This document shows, in pieces, positions 35,782 to 43,694 of a stretch of DNA of 64,000 bases; position 1 is the first letter of the stretch, and every line of letters begins with the position of its first letter. This stretch comes from Acidobacteriota bacterium (GTDB lineage Bacteria > Acidobacteriota > Thermoanaerobaculia > Multivoradales > JBCCEF01). The notes beneath the pieces are model-generated. The model saw only the letters and a program-made list of their open reading frames with translations, did no database searches and had not been told where the DNA came from. Position numbers and translations under genes: made by a program. The DNA lies in contig JBCCHV010000012.1 in assembly GCA_039028635.1 (NCBI GenBank), forward strand, positions 56,236 through 120,235, given 5' to 3'.

Positions 35782-37151
35782 GCCGCCTCGCCGGCCTCCT
35801 GGCGCTGGCCTTGCTGGCGGCCTGTGCGGTCGGTGTCGAGCCGGTGGAGCCTCCGGCTCGCGGTGCGATGGTCCTGATCACCTTGAACGGCCTGCGTGCC
35901 GACGCCATCGGCGCCACCACTCCCAATCTCGAGGCCTTTCGTCAGGAGGCCGACTGGGCCGGCCGCGCCATCGCCGCGTCGTCTTGGGGAGCCCCCAGCC
36001 TGGCGTCCCTGTTCACCGGTCTCCAACCCTGGAGCCACCAGGTCCTGCACTACGAGCAGGCGCGCCTCGATCCCCAGCTTCGCACCCTGGCGGCGGCTCT
36101 CGGCGAAGCCGGCTGGCGGACCGCCGCCTACACCGCCGGCCGCTGGTTCCGCGGCCGGCACGGCTTCGGCCATGGCTTCGACAGCATTGCGGCGACGGGC
36201 CGCGGCCGGCGCCCGGCCGGCCACCTCGCCAGCCTGGAAGAAGAACGCCTGTTCTTGTGGGTCGACCTGCCCGTGCCGCGGGCGCCCTACGTGCGCCGCG
36301 ACTGGCTCGAGAACCGCCTGGGGACGGACCTTCCCCGTGGAGCGCCGGGACGCCTCAAGGAGGCGGACCTGTTGGCCTACGACTTTTCGCCGCCCGGGGC
36401 GCGCGACCGACTCGCCGCCTACTACGGCCTCAACGTCGCCCACGGTGACGAGCTGGTGGGTCGTTTGCTCGAAGCCCTGCGCACCAGCGGACGCTGGGAC
36501 GAAAGTCTGGTGGTGGTCACCTCCCTCTACGGCGAGGAGCTCGGCGAAGAGGGGCGTGCCGGCCACGGAGCGAGCTTGGCCCGGGCGAATCTCGAGGTGC
36601 CTCTGCTGATCAAGCTTCCGAGTGCCTTCGAGGCCGAGATCGTTTCCCCGGCGAACCAGCCGGTGGGCCTGGTTCGCCTGTGGGCGACGCTGGTCGAGGC
36701 AGGCGGAGGCCGGGTCTCTCCGGCGGTGGCGCCGTCCCTGTTCAGCGAGGCACCGACGGGGGTTCTGACGGAGCTCTACCGCAGCCCCGAAGGCGACAAC
36801 CGATTCGCCTGGATCGAGGACGAGCACCAGCTCCTGCGGGTAGTTCCCTTCCCTGCCGGAGCCTTCGACGAGAGTCCCGTCTTCGCCTCTCCACAGGTGC
36901 GAGAGAGGCTTCTGCGGTGGCGTCCCGACGGTGCCGCCGAAGAGATCTCGGACGCCTCCCGAGCGGACCTCCTGGGGCGCCGTCTGGAGCTCGCCTGGAG
37001 GCGTTTCGCGGGCCCCGCGGCCTCGCCCGCGGAGGTTCGCAAACTGCCGCCGTGGAGTCGGTTTTCGCCGCCCCCGGATGGTATAGTCGAGCCTTCCCCA
37101 GGCTGGGGTTTTTGGGTCCATAGCTCAGCGGTTAGAGCATCCGGCTCATAA
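35778..37151 (+). CDS. Sulfatase-fold lipoprotein with degenerate active site, reading into a tRNA gene
   Basis: 457 residues, GTG start overlapping the previous stop. Lipobox LALALLAAC. Alkaline-phosphatase/sulfatase fold: LITLNGLRADAIG, SSWGAPSLASLFTGLQPWSH, SLYGEELGEEGRAGHG and VPLLIKLP. In active members the first motif has Asp where this has Asn (LNGLRAD), and the SDHGE metal motif is SLYGE here, so metal ligands are lost. The Cys/Ser to be converted to formylglycine is also not in a CxPxR context. Probably a non-catalytic binding protein. The frame has no stop before the tRNA at 37114 and ends on the TAA in the tRNA anticodon loop. Confidence 0.75.
   Translation: MSRLAGLLALALLAACAVGVEPVEPPARGAMVLITLNGLRADAIGATTPNLEAFRQEADWAGRAIAASSWGAPSLASLFTGLQPWSHQVLHYEQARLDPQLRTLAAALGEAGWRTAAYTAGRWFRGRHGFGHGFDSIAATGRGRRPAGHLASLEEERLFLWVDLPVPRAPYVRRDWLENRLGTDLPRGAPGRLKEADLLAYDFSPPGARDRLAAYYGLNVAHGDELVGRLLEALRTSGRWDESLVVVTSLYGEELGEEGRAGHGASLARANLEVPLLIKLPSAFEAEIVSPANQPVGLVRLWATLVEAGGGRVSPAVAPSLFSEAPTGVLTELYRSPEGDNRFAWIEDEHQLLRVVPFPAGAFDESPVFASPQVRERLLRWRPDGAAEEISDASRADLLGRRLELAWRRFAGPAASPAEVRKLPPWSRFSPPPDGIVEPSPGWGFWVHSSAVRASGS
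37082..37113 (+). promoter_or_regulatory. Candidate tRNA promoter -10 and small hairpin
   Basis: TATAGT (37082-37087) inside the sulfatase-like frame is 27 bp before the tRNA; the -35 is weak. CCCCA-GGC-TGGGG followed by TTTTT (37096-37113) resembles a short intrinsic terminator that would end the upstream transcript right before the tRNA. Confidence 0.45.
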
Positions 37152-37186
37152 CCGGCAGGTCCCTGGTTCAAATCCAGGTGGACCCA
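37114..37186 (+). tRNA. tRNA with CAT anticodon (elongator Met or Ile2)
   Basis: Acceptor GGGTCCA/TGGACCC with discriminator A, D arm GCTCAGCGGTTAGAGC, anticodon loop CTCATAA, T arm CCTGGTTCAAATCCAGG. CCA is not encoded. The 27-43 pair is a T/C mismatch. Not the initiator (no three G-C pairs of initiator type). Met versus lysidine-modified Ile2 cannot be decided by eye. TGGACCCAC recurs 5 bp after the tRNA end (37193-37201). Confidence 0.92.
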
Positions 37187-37271
37187 CACAGTTGGACCCA
37201 CGAGGGAAAGCCTGGATTACCGCGTTCCATCAACGCCTTCGCCGCTGGCCGGCCTCGAAGAGACCAAATAG

Positions 37272-38027
37272 ATGACTCGAGATCTCGACAACATCATCGC
37301 GCTCCATAAGACCCTCACGGCGGTCGAAGGAGCTCGCCGACGGCTGGAGGAGATTCCGGACTGGATGCGCGAGCTCCACGAAGAGCACACCGCCGTGCGG
37401 AGCGAGATCGAAGAGTTCGAGGCCAATGCCGAAGAAGCCGGCCAGAAGCGCCGGCTGGCGGAAGCCGCCATCGCCGATGCGCAGGAGAAGCTGAAGCGGT
37501 ACCAGGAACAGATCAACAGCGTCACCACCCAGCGCGAGTACGGCGCCCTGCTCACCGAGATCGATGCCGTCAAGGAGCTGATCGCCGGCGAGGAGGAGTT
37601 GGGCCTGGAGGCTCTCGAGGCGGCCGAATCGGCTCGTCAGACGGTGGAAGAAAAGCGCTCCGACTTCCAGGAGCTCGACGATCGCTACTCGGCCGGGATC
37701 GAGCAATGGGAGTCCGAGAAGCCGTCCGTTGCCGAGGAGCTGGCCAAGCTGCAGTCCGAGGAGGCGGAGATCCGCGAGCGCCTGCCACGGCCGTCGATCT
37801 CGCTCTTCGAGCGCATTCGGGAGCGCGGAGCGGGGATCGCCCTGGCGGCCGTCCGCATCATGGAGCGGCCCGGTGGCAAAGGACCGCGGGAGTGGCACTG
37901 CTCGCTCTGCAACTACCGCGTCCGGCCGCAGGTGGTGGTCGACATCCGCAACAACTCCGGCATCAATCAGTGCGATAGCTGCAAACGCATTCTGTTCGTC
38001 GAAGAAGAGAACGAAGAGAGCGCCTGA
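37272..38027 (+). CDS. Coiled-coil protein with C4 zinc ribbon
   Basis: 251 residues. Residues 1-185 are a long antiparallel coiled coil (LDNIIALHKTLTAVEGARRR, NSVTTQREYGALLTEIDAV). Residues about 205-245 form a C4 zinc ribbon, CSLC and CDSC. This is the architecture of the zf-RING_7/CT398-like family, reported to bind sigma-54 or secretion components in Chlamydia and of unknown role elsewhere. It is followed 7 bp later by the YggS gene and probably shares its transcript. Confidence 0.85.
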   Translation: MTRDLDNIIALHKTLTAVEGARRRLEEIPDWMRELHEEHTAVRSEIEEFEANAEEAGQKRRLAEAAIADAQEKLKRYQEQINSVTTQREYGALLTEIDAVKELIAGEEELGLEALEAAESARQTVEEKRSDFQELDDRYSAGIEQWESEKPSVAEELAKLQSEEAEIRERLPRPSISLFERIRERGAGIALAAVRIMERPGGKGPREWHCSLCNYRVRPQVVVDIRNNSGINQCDSCKRILFVEEENEESA

Positions 38028-38034
38028 GGGAACG

Positions 38035-38736
38035 ATGGTTGCAGCACGACTCGCTGACCTGCGGCGTCGGATGGCGGCGGCCTGCGAGCGAGTCGGACGC
38101 GATCCCGCGGAGGTGGTGCTGGTGGGGGCGTCCAAGCGTCAGCCTCTCGAGCGTCTGCGGCAGGCCCGCGACGCCGGCCTCGAAGTCTTCGGTGAAAATC
38201 AGGTGCCCGAGGCGGAAGCCCATCGGCGAGAGCTCGAGGCGGCCGGAGAGCAGCCGGCGATCGCCTGGCATTTGATCGGTCCTCTGCAGTCCAACAAGGC
38301 GAAGCGGGCGGCGGCTTTGTTCGACGTCTTCCATGCCATCGATCGACCCAAGATCGCCCGCGTCCTCGATCGCCATCTCGGCGACCTCGGGCGCCGGGCA
38401 CCGGCTTTTCTCGAGATCAATCTCGGCGACGAGCCGTCCAAACACGGCTTCTCGCCGCGTCAGCTTGCGGCCACCGTGCGGCCCCTCGCCGAGCTCGAGC
38501 ACTTGCGCCTCGCCGGCCTGATGGCGATTCCTCCCCGCAGCGCCACGGCGGAGGATTCGAGACCCTGGTTCCGACGCCTCGCCGATCTGCGTCGTGAGCT
38601 CGGCGAGCAGCCCGAGTGGGCCGACCGCTTGACCGCCCTGTCGATGGGGATGAGCCGCGACTTCGAGATCGCCATCGAGGAGGGGGCGACCCACATTCGC
38701 CTGGGAACGGTTCTGTTCGGTTCCCGCACGAGCTGA
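38035..38736 (+). CDS. YggS-family pyridoxal-phosphate homeostasis protein
   Basis: 233 residues from ATG 38035 (GAGGG upstream). Fold-type III PLP barrel: VLVGASKRQPLERLRQARDA with the Schiff-base Lys at about 32, GLEVFGENQVPEAE, WHLIGPLQSNKAKRA, GLMAIPP, and LSMGMSRDFEIAIEEGATHI. No enzymatic reaction is known; the family buffers PLP and affects amino-acid balance. In many bacteria it neighbours cell-division genes, and here divIVA follows after 80 bp. Confidence 0.93.
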   Translation: MVAARLADLRRRMAAACERVGRDPAEVVLVGASKRQPLERLRQARDAGLEVFGENQVPEAEAHRRELEAAGEQPAIAWHLIGPLQSNKAKRAAALFDVFHAIDRPKIARVLDRHLGDLGRRAPAFLEINLGDEPSKHGFSPRQLAATVRPLAELEHLRLAGLMAIPPRSATAEDSRPWFRRLADLRRELGEQPEWADRLTALSMGMSRDFEIAIEEGATHIRLGTVLFGSRTS

Positions 38737-38755
38737 GGGATATATCGCTAAGTCA

Positions 38756-38764
38756 TGATAAAAT
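38756..38764 (+). promoter_or_regulatory. Extended -10 promoter upstream of divIVA
   Basis: TGATAAAAT: TG, one base, TAAAAT at 38759-38764. No -35 match, as expected for an extended -10 promoter. About 53 bp before the divIVA ATG. Confidence 0.5.
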
Positions 38765-38816
38765 CTCGCTTTCTTGGCTCCGGGGCGGTGCTGCTCCGTC
38801 GACCGAGGAGGGCTCC

Positions 38817-39317
38817 ATGGGACTGACTCCGCTCGAAATCCAGAAGACTCGTTTCAGTCAGAAGCTGCGCGGCTACGACCCGCAGGAAGTCAATGATTTT
38901 CTCGAGCTGGTGGCCGAGGAGCTGTCGCGGCAGCTCGGCGAGGTCGACCGTTTGGAGCGCGAGAACCGCTACTACCGTCAGCGCCTCGAAGAGGCTGGAA
39001 AGCGCGAGCATCAGCTGCAGGAGACTCTGCTGCGGGCCCAGAAGGTCTCCGACGAGATCACCGACGCGGCCAAGCGCGAAGCCAAGCTGATGGTGCGCGA
39101 GTCGGAGATCGCCGGCGACAAGATCGTGCGCCAGGCGGTGGAGCAGTCGACTCGCATCGAGAGCAAGCTCGAAGAGCTTCGCATCGCTCGGCGCGAGATG
39201 CAGCTCAAGCTCAAGAACACCATCGATCTCTTCCAGCACATCCTCGAAGCGGACATGGAGGACGAGCGCGAGACCGCCATCGTCCGCACCATGCCGCTGA
39301 AGAAGAAAGAGGCTTGA
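38817..39317 (+). CDS. divIVA: DivIVA-domain protein
   Basis: 166 residues from ATG 38817 (GAGGAGG upstream). N-terminal DivIVA motif: MGLTPLEIQKTRFSQKLRGY followed by DPQEVNDFLELVAEEL, where the conserved Phe and Arg region inserts into curved membrane. The remainder is a continuous coiled coil (RENRYYRQRLEEAGKREHQL). It should mark poles or the septum and recruit division or envelope proteins. The last bases overlap the next gene (TTGA), so the AbiEii-type pair downstream is co-transcribed. Confidence 0.9.
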   Translation: MGLTPLEIQKTRFSQKLRGYDPQEVNDFLELVAEELSRQLGEVDRLERENRYYRQRLEEAGKREHQLQETLLRAQKVSDEITDAAKREAKLMVRESEIAGDKIVRQAVEQSTRIESKLEELRIARREMQLKLKNTIDLFQHILEADMEDERETAIVRTMPLKKKEA

Positions 39318-39595
39318 TCCCGTCGTCGGCGCGCCGCTGGTTCTTCGGCTATCGCGCCGATCTCGACCTCGCGGATCCCTGGGTCGTCGGCCGGTTGCTC
39401 GAAGAAGGCGACGGCCGGGACCTGCAAGCTCTCCTGCAACGCCTGGGACCGAACGGTCTCGCGGGCTGGTGGCACGACCATCGCGGTCGTGGCCTGTCGC
39501 GTCGTAGCAAAGCCTTTTGGCGCCTTCTCCTCGAAGCACCGGAGGCAGACGAAACGGCCGGGGATGCCGCCGGCGAGGAGCTTTGGCCGCTGTGA
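39314..39595 (+). CDS. Small putative antitoxin-like protein (DUF6922-like)
   Basis: 93 residues, TTG start overlapping the divIVA stop by 4 bp. WFFGYRADLDLADPWVVGRL, LLEEGDGRDLQALLQRLGPN and LSRRSKAFWRLLL resemble small proteins (DUF6922 type) that are commonly encoded directly upstream of AbiEii nucleotidyltransferase toxins. The next gene is exactly such a protein and overlaps it by 4 bp. Assigned as the probable partner or antitoxin from context and recalled family pattern; no DNA-binding HTH is evident. Confidence 0.6.
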   Translation: MIPSSARRWFFGYRADLDLADPWVVGRLLEEGDGRDLQALLQRLGPNGLAGWWHDHRGRGLSRRSKAFWRLLLEAPEADETAGDAAGEELWPL

Positions 39596-40269
39596 GCGCC
39601 TCTGGATCCCTCGAGACGGTGAGCGAGCGCCTTCTCCAAACCCTCGGTGAGCGTCCCTGGAAGGACGACTTCTACCTCGCCGGCTCGGCGGCCCTGTCGC
39701 TGCATCTGTCGCACCGGCCGGTGCGCGACCTCGATCTGATGACGCGCCACAACCGGCTCGCCAGCCGGGAGCGCCGGGCCTTGCTCGAGGACTTCCTGCG
39801 CTTCGATTCGGCGATGATGGTCGAGACGGCGCGGGACGGCTATCTGTCGGCGAGGACCGGCGAAGGGATTGGCCTCAAGCTGTTCTACTACCCGTACCCG
39901 CGCCTGGCTGCGGACGACGAGCGGCTCGCCGGCAATCCTGGCTCCTTGGTGGTGGCCTCGTTGCTCGATCTCGGCCTGATGAAGATCGCCGCCATCATCA
40001 GCCGCGGCTCCCTGCGTGACTTCCTCGACCTCTACGGCCTCTGCCAGCGGTTGCCCCTGGAAGAGCTGCTGGCGCGCTCGCCGGAAAAATTCTCGCGCGT
40101 GCGCGACTTTCCCCTCCAGGCCCTCAAGGGCCTCGCCGACTGGTCGGTGGCGCGTGATCAGCCGTTGCCGGCCTGGCATCGCCAACCCGACCTCGCCGTC
40201 GTCGAAAGCTGGTTTCGGGACCAGGTCCGCACCCTCGGCCGACGCCACGTCGGCTGGACCGGCTGCTGA
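39592..40269 (+). CDS. AbiEii/AbiGii-type nucleotidyltransferase (putative toxin)
   Basis: 225 residues, GTG start in the GTGA overlap. Nucleotidyltransferase motif: LAGSAALSLHLSHRPVRDLD matches the GG/GS...R-x-S-x-DLDL signature of AbiEii; GLMKIAAIISRGSLRDFLDL matches its motif III with Lys and RD. AbiEii toxins transfer nucleotides to target RNA (for example tRNA acceptor ends) and are neutralised by a partner gene, here probably the one at 39314-39595. Being in the divIVA transcript is unusual. The stop codon TGA lies inside the left arm of an 18-bp perfect inverted repeat. Confidence 0.78.
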   Translation: MSASGSLETVSERLLQTLGERPWKDDFYLAGSAALSLHLSHRPVRDLDLMTRHNRLASRERRALLEDFLRFDSAMMVETARDGYLSARTGEGIGLKLFYYPYPRLAADDERLAGNPGSLVVASLLDLGLMKIAAIISRGSLRDFLDLYGLCQRLPLEELLARSPEKFSRVRDFPLQALKGLADWSVARDQPLPAWHRQPDLAVVESWFRDQVRTLGRRHVGWTGC

Positions 40270-40562
40270 ACAAGCCGCATTCGCGGCTTGTTCAGCAGCC
40301 GCTGTTTGTTTCAGGGGCGCCCGGCCAGGGGGGCTAAAGGCGCCCCCCTCAGGCCTGCGCGGCCCGGCGACGCACATGTCGTGCGCCATCACCCCCGATC
40401 CAGGGCGGCCCCGACCTCGGCGCCTTCGGCGCCGCCCTCGCCCTGATCGGGCTCGGGAGCCCTAGGCATCTTTCATCCCCAAGGGCACTCGAGCGCGACG
40501 AAGACTGAGGGCCCTCGACGAGGCGGCGCCGCCCTGGATTGGGGTAAGGCTCTAGCCTGCTA
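40261..40562. repeat. Intergenic composite repeat, region B
   Basis: Between convergent genes. Perfect 18-bp inverted repeat GGCTGCTGAACAAGCCGC at 40261-40278 with its complement at 40283-40300. Core palindrome GGGGGGC-TAAAGGC-GCCCCCC at 40328-40348, then GCGCAGG and the GCACATGTCGTGC box at 40372-40384: this is region A in reverse orientation. A hairpin GGCGCC-TTC-GGCGCC lies at 40417-40431. The right edge GCCTGCTAG (40554-40562) contains the stop codon of the minus-strand RND gene. No gene seen. Confidence 0.8.
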
Positions 40563-43500
40563 GTCGAAGACCGGCTTGCTGGCGGCGGCGGGCCTTAGCC
40601 AGCGTCCGAGGACCCGGCGGGCGTCGTCGGCCACCACCTGAAAGACCGGCAGGATGATCAGGGTGATGCCGGTCGCCAGCAGGATTCCGTAGGCGATCGA
40701 GACCGCCGCCGGGATCAAGTACTGGGCGTGCTCGTTGGTCTCCAGAATCAGCGGAGCGAGCCCGGCGAAGGTGGTGATCGAGGTCAGCACGATGGCCCGC
40801 AATCGCTGGCTGCCGGCATTGATCCAGGCGGTCGGGGGGTCGTCGCCGGCTTGCCGCCGGCGATTGAACAGGGCGACCAGCAGCAGGCTGTCGTTGACCA
40901 CGATGCCGCTGAGGGCGAGGAGCCCGAAGAAGGAGAGAATGCTCATCGGCAGACCGTGGATCCAGTGCCCCAGGATGGCGCCGAGAATGCCGAAGGGAAT
41001 CACCGCCATGATCAGAATCGGCTGGGTGTAGGACTTCAGGGGAATCGCGATCAGGGCGTAGATGGAAGCCAGCGCCAGGGCCAGCATGAGGGCGATCGAG
41101 GCGGTGGTTTCGGCGATCTCCGCCAGCTCCCCCTCCTGGCGGATCTCGATGTCCGGGTAGCGGCTCCGCAGGGCGGGCAAGAGCTCTTCCTCGAGGCGGG
41201 CGAAGACCTCTTCCGGTGAGGAGACGGCGCGATCGACATCGGCGTCGATGGTCGAGACCCGGCGACCATCGACCCGGGTGATCGAGGCGGTGGCGGCGCG
41301 AAAGCGCGCGCTGGCGACCTGGGATAGGGGCACGGCTTCCCCGGAGGGCAGCCGAACTCGGGCCTTGGTCAGGTCGCCCGGGCTGCTGCGGTCCGACTCC
41401 GGATAGCGCACCCGCACCCGCACCTCGTCCGGGCCGCGCTGGAAGCGCTGCACCTCGTATCCCAGGAACGCCCGCTGGATCTGGTCTGCGAGGCGACCGG
41501 TGGTCAGGCCGAGGGCGCGTCCCTCGGCGGTGAGCTCGAGCTGCAGCTCGGAGCGGCCGGGGGAGAGGTTGTCGCGCACGTCGCGCACTCCGGGGATCTC
41601 CCGGAGGCCGGCGAGGATCTCGCCATGGGCCGCCGCCAGGGAAGCCTCCTCGCTGGCCGAAACCTCCAGGCTGATGGCCGGAAAGGCATCGAAGTCGGCC
41701 GAGAAGATGAGCGTCTCGGCGCCTTCGAGGTGGCCGGTTTCGAGGCGCCAAGCGTCGGCGATGTCGCGCGGTGCGAGGGTCTCGAGGTGGGGCGTCAGCT
41801 CGACCTTGACCTCGCCCGTTCGATCGCCGGTCATGTGGGTCTGAATCGAGGCGAACAGGGGGCGCTCGCCGGCGAGTCGCCGGCCGGTTCGTTCGAGGCT
41901 CGCTTCGAGGCGGGCGAGGTTGCGCTCGGTCAATCCGAAGCCGGCCGAGTCCTCCATCTCGAGGGTCGCCGTGACCAGCTCGCCGGGAATGTCCGGGAAA
42001 AAGGTCGATCGGACCCATCCGGAAGCCACCAGGCCGAGGGTGATCGCGGTCAAGACCAGGATTCCTCCGAGGGCGAGGTAGCGACGCTTCAAGGCTTGCT
42101 CGAGGAAGCCCTTGTAGTGCACCGTCAGCCGATCGAAGGCGCGCGAGAACAGGTTCTGAACCCGCGCCCACTGCCGGCCGAGGCGCGAGCCCGGGCGGTC
42201 CCCGGGGCGGAGGTGAGCCAGGTGGGCCGGCAGGATGAGCTTCGACTCGAGCAGCGAGAACAGCAGGCAGCCGGCGGTGACCAGGGCGAACTGCGAAAAG
42301 ACCAGTCCGAAATCTCCCTTGACCAAACCGAGCACCGAGAAGGCGGCGACGGTGGTGAGGACGCCGAAGATGGTGGGCACCGCCACCCGGTGAACCCCGC
42401 GTACGGTGCTGGCCAGGGAGCTGCCGAGCTGCCGCTGGGTGGCGTGAATGCTCTCGCCGACGACCACCGCATCGTCGACCACCAGTCCGAGGGCGACGAT
42501 CATGCCGAAGGTGGTCAGGTCGTTGAGGGAGAGGCCGAATCGATCCATCACCAGGAAGGCGCCGCCGAAGCTCACCGGCAGCCCCATGGCCACCCAGACG
42601 GCGACGCGCAGGTCGAGGGTGAGGGCGAGGATGGCGAACACCAAGACCATGCCGATCAAGGCGTTGCCGAGCAGCAGGCCGACGCGCGAGGTGATCTGCT
42701 CGCTGAGGTCGTTCCAGGCGTCGAGACGGACGCCCTTCGGCAGGCGGTGGCCTTGCTGCCAGCGGGCGATCACCCGCTGCACCGCTTGGCTGACGCGATC
42801 GGTACTGGCCCCCGGCTCCTTGAGAATGCGCAGGCCGATCGACGGCAGGCCCTGGTAGCGCATCCAGACATGGGAGGAGTCGTGGTAGCCGGCCTCGATG
42901 GAGGCGATGTCTCCCAGGGTGAGGGTGGTGCCGTCGGGGCGCGTCGAGAGGACGAGGTCGGCGAACTCGCTCGCCCAGTAGGACTGCCGGGCGGTGCGCA
43001 ACATCAGGCTGCCGCCGGCGTCCCGCAACTGGCCGCTGAGGTCGATCAGCGACTCCCGGTCGATCGCCGCCGCCACCTGTTCGAGGGTCAAGCCGTGCTC
43101 GGCCAGGTGGGCATCGGCGATCTCGATGTGGACCTCCGGGTCGCGATGACCGACCCGTTCGACGCGGTCGATGCCCGGTTCCCGCTGCAGGTCTCGCCAG
43201 AGATCATGGGCGATCGCCTCGAGAACGTCCCGCCCGACGTTTCCGGAGACCTGGGTCCACAGAACCTGCTCTTCGCGGGTCTCTTTGCGGATGACCGGTC
43301 GCTCTGCCCGCGGCGGCAGGTTGGGCACCGCATCGACCCGCGCCTTGACGTCGGCCAGGAGCTGGTCGAGATCCACCTCCGGGGTCTTCTCGATGGTCAG
43401 CGTCGCCCCGTCGCCACGACTGAGGGAGGAGATCTTCTGGATGCCCGAGGTGCCCTGCAAGGCCTGCTCGAGCTTGAGGACGATGCCCTCCTCGGTGATC

Positions 43501-43694
43501 TCCGGGGAGCCGCTGGGAAAGAACACCTCGATGGTGACCGTCTTCGGAGGAAAGCCCGGAAAGGACTCGCGCGGCAGGCCGCGGGCGGTGACGATGCCGA
43601 CGACGATGATCAGGGCCATGATCAGGTTGGCCGCCACCGGATTGGCGACGAACCAGGCGACGGGAGACGGGGTCAGCCGATCACCGGTTGTCAT
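40560..43694 (-). CDS. RND efflux transporter permease (AcrB/HAE1-like)
   Basis: 1,044 residues. Inner-membrane proton-driven pump that expels compounds through a tripartite complex. Cytoplasmic N-terminus then TM1 (ANLIMALIIVVGIVTARGLP), two large periplasmic loops, and the TM4 GMIVALGLVVDDAVVVGESI with the paired Asp residues of the proton relay. TM blocks are seen in the middle (ALIGMVLVFAILALTLDL) and at the end (PAAVSIAYGILLATGITLII). Substrate class not clear; it lacks the methionine-rich pattern of CusA. Last gene of the minus-strand efflux operon, overlapping the adaptor gene by 14 bp. Confidence 0.94.
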   Translation of the reverse strand: MTTGDRLTPSPVAWFVANPVAANLIMALIIVVGIVTARGLPRESFPGFPPKTVTIEVFFPSGSPEITEEGIVLKLEQALQGTSGIQKISSLSRGDGATLTIEKTPEVDLDQLLADVKARVDAVPNLPPRAERPVIRKETREEQVLWTQVSGNVGRDVLEAIAHDLWRDLQREPGIDRVERVGHRDPEVHIEIADAHLAEHGLTLEQVAAAIDRESLIDLSGQLRDAGGSLMLRTARQSYWASEFADLVLSTRPDGTTLTLGDIASIEAGYHDSSHVWMRYQGLPSIGLRILKEPGASTDRVSQAVQRVIARWQQGHRLPKGVRLDAWNDLSEQITSRVGLLLGNALIGMVLVFAILALTLDLRVAVWVAMGLPVSFGGAFLVMDRFGLSLNDLTTFGMIVALGLVVDDAVVVGESIHATQRQLGSSLASTVRGVHRVAVPTIFGVLTTVAAFSVLGLVKGDFGLVFSQFALVTAGCLLFSLLESKLILPAHLAHLRPGDRPGSRLGRQWARVQNLFSRAFDRLTVHYKGFLEQALKRRYLALGGILVLTAITLGLVASGWVRSTFFPDIPGELVTATLEMEDSAGFGLTERNLARLEASLERTGRRLAGERPLFASIQTHMTGDRTGEVKVELTPHLETLAPRDIADAWRLETGHLEGAETLIFSADFDAFPAISLEVSASEEASLAAAHGEILAGLREIPGVRDVRDNLSPGRSELQLELTAEGRALGLTTGRLADQIQRAFLGYEVQRFQRGPDEVRVRVRYPESDRSSPGDLTKARVRLPSGEAVPLSQVASARFRAATASITRVDGRRVSTIDADVDRAVSSPEEVFARLEEELLPALRSRYPDIEIRQEGELAEIAETTASIALMLALALASIYALIAIPLKSYTQPILIMAVIPFGILGAILGHWIHGLPMSILSFFGLLALSGIVVNDSLLLVALFNRRRQAGDDPPTAWINAGSQRLRAIVLTSITTFAGLAPLILETNEHAQYLIPAAVSIAYGILLATGITLIILPVFQVVADDARRVLGRWLRPAAASKPVFD

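Noticed and set aside
40261..40300. End of an insertion sequence
   Set aside because: No transposase gene lies in the gap or next to it; the inverted repeat is a short hairpin that recurs in another gap as part of the composite repeat.
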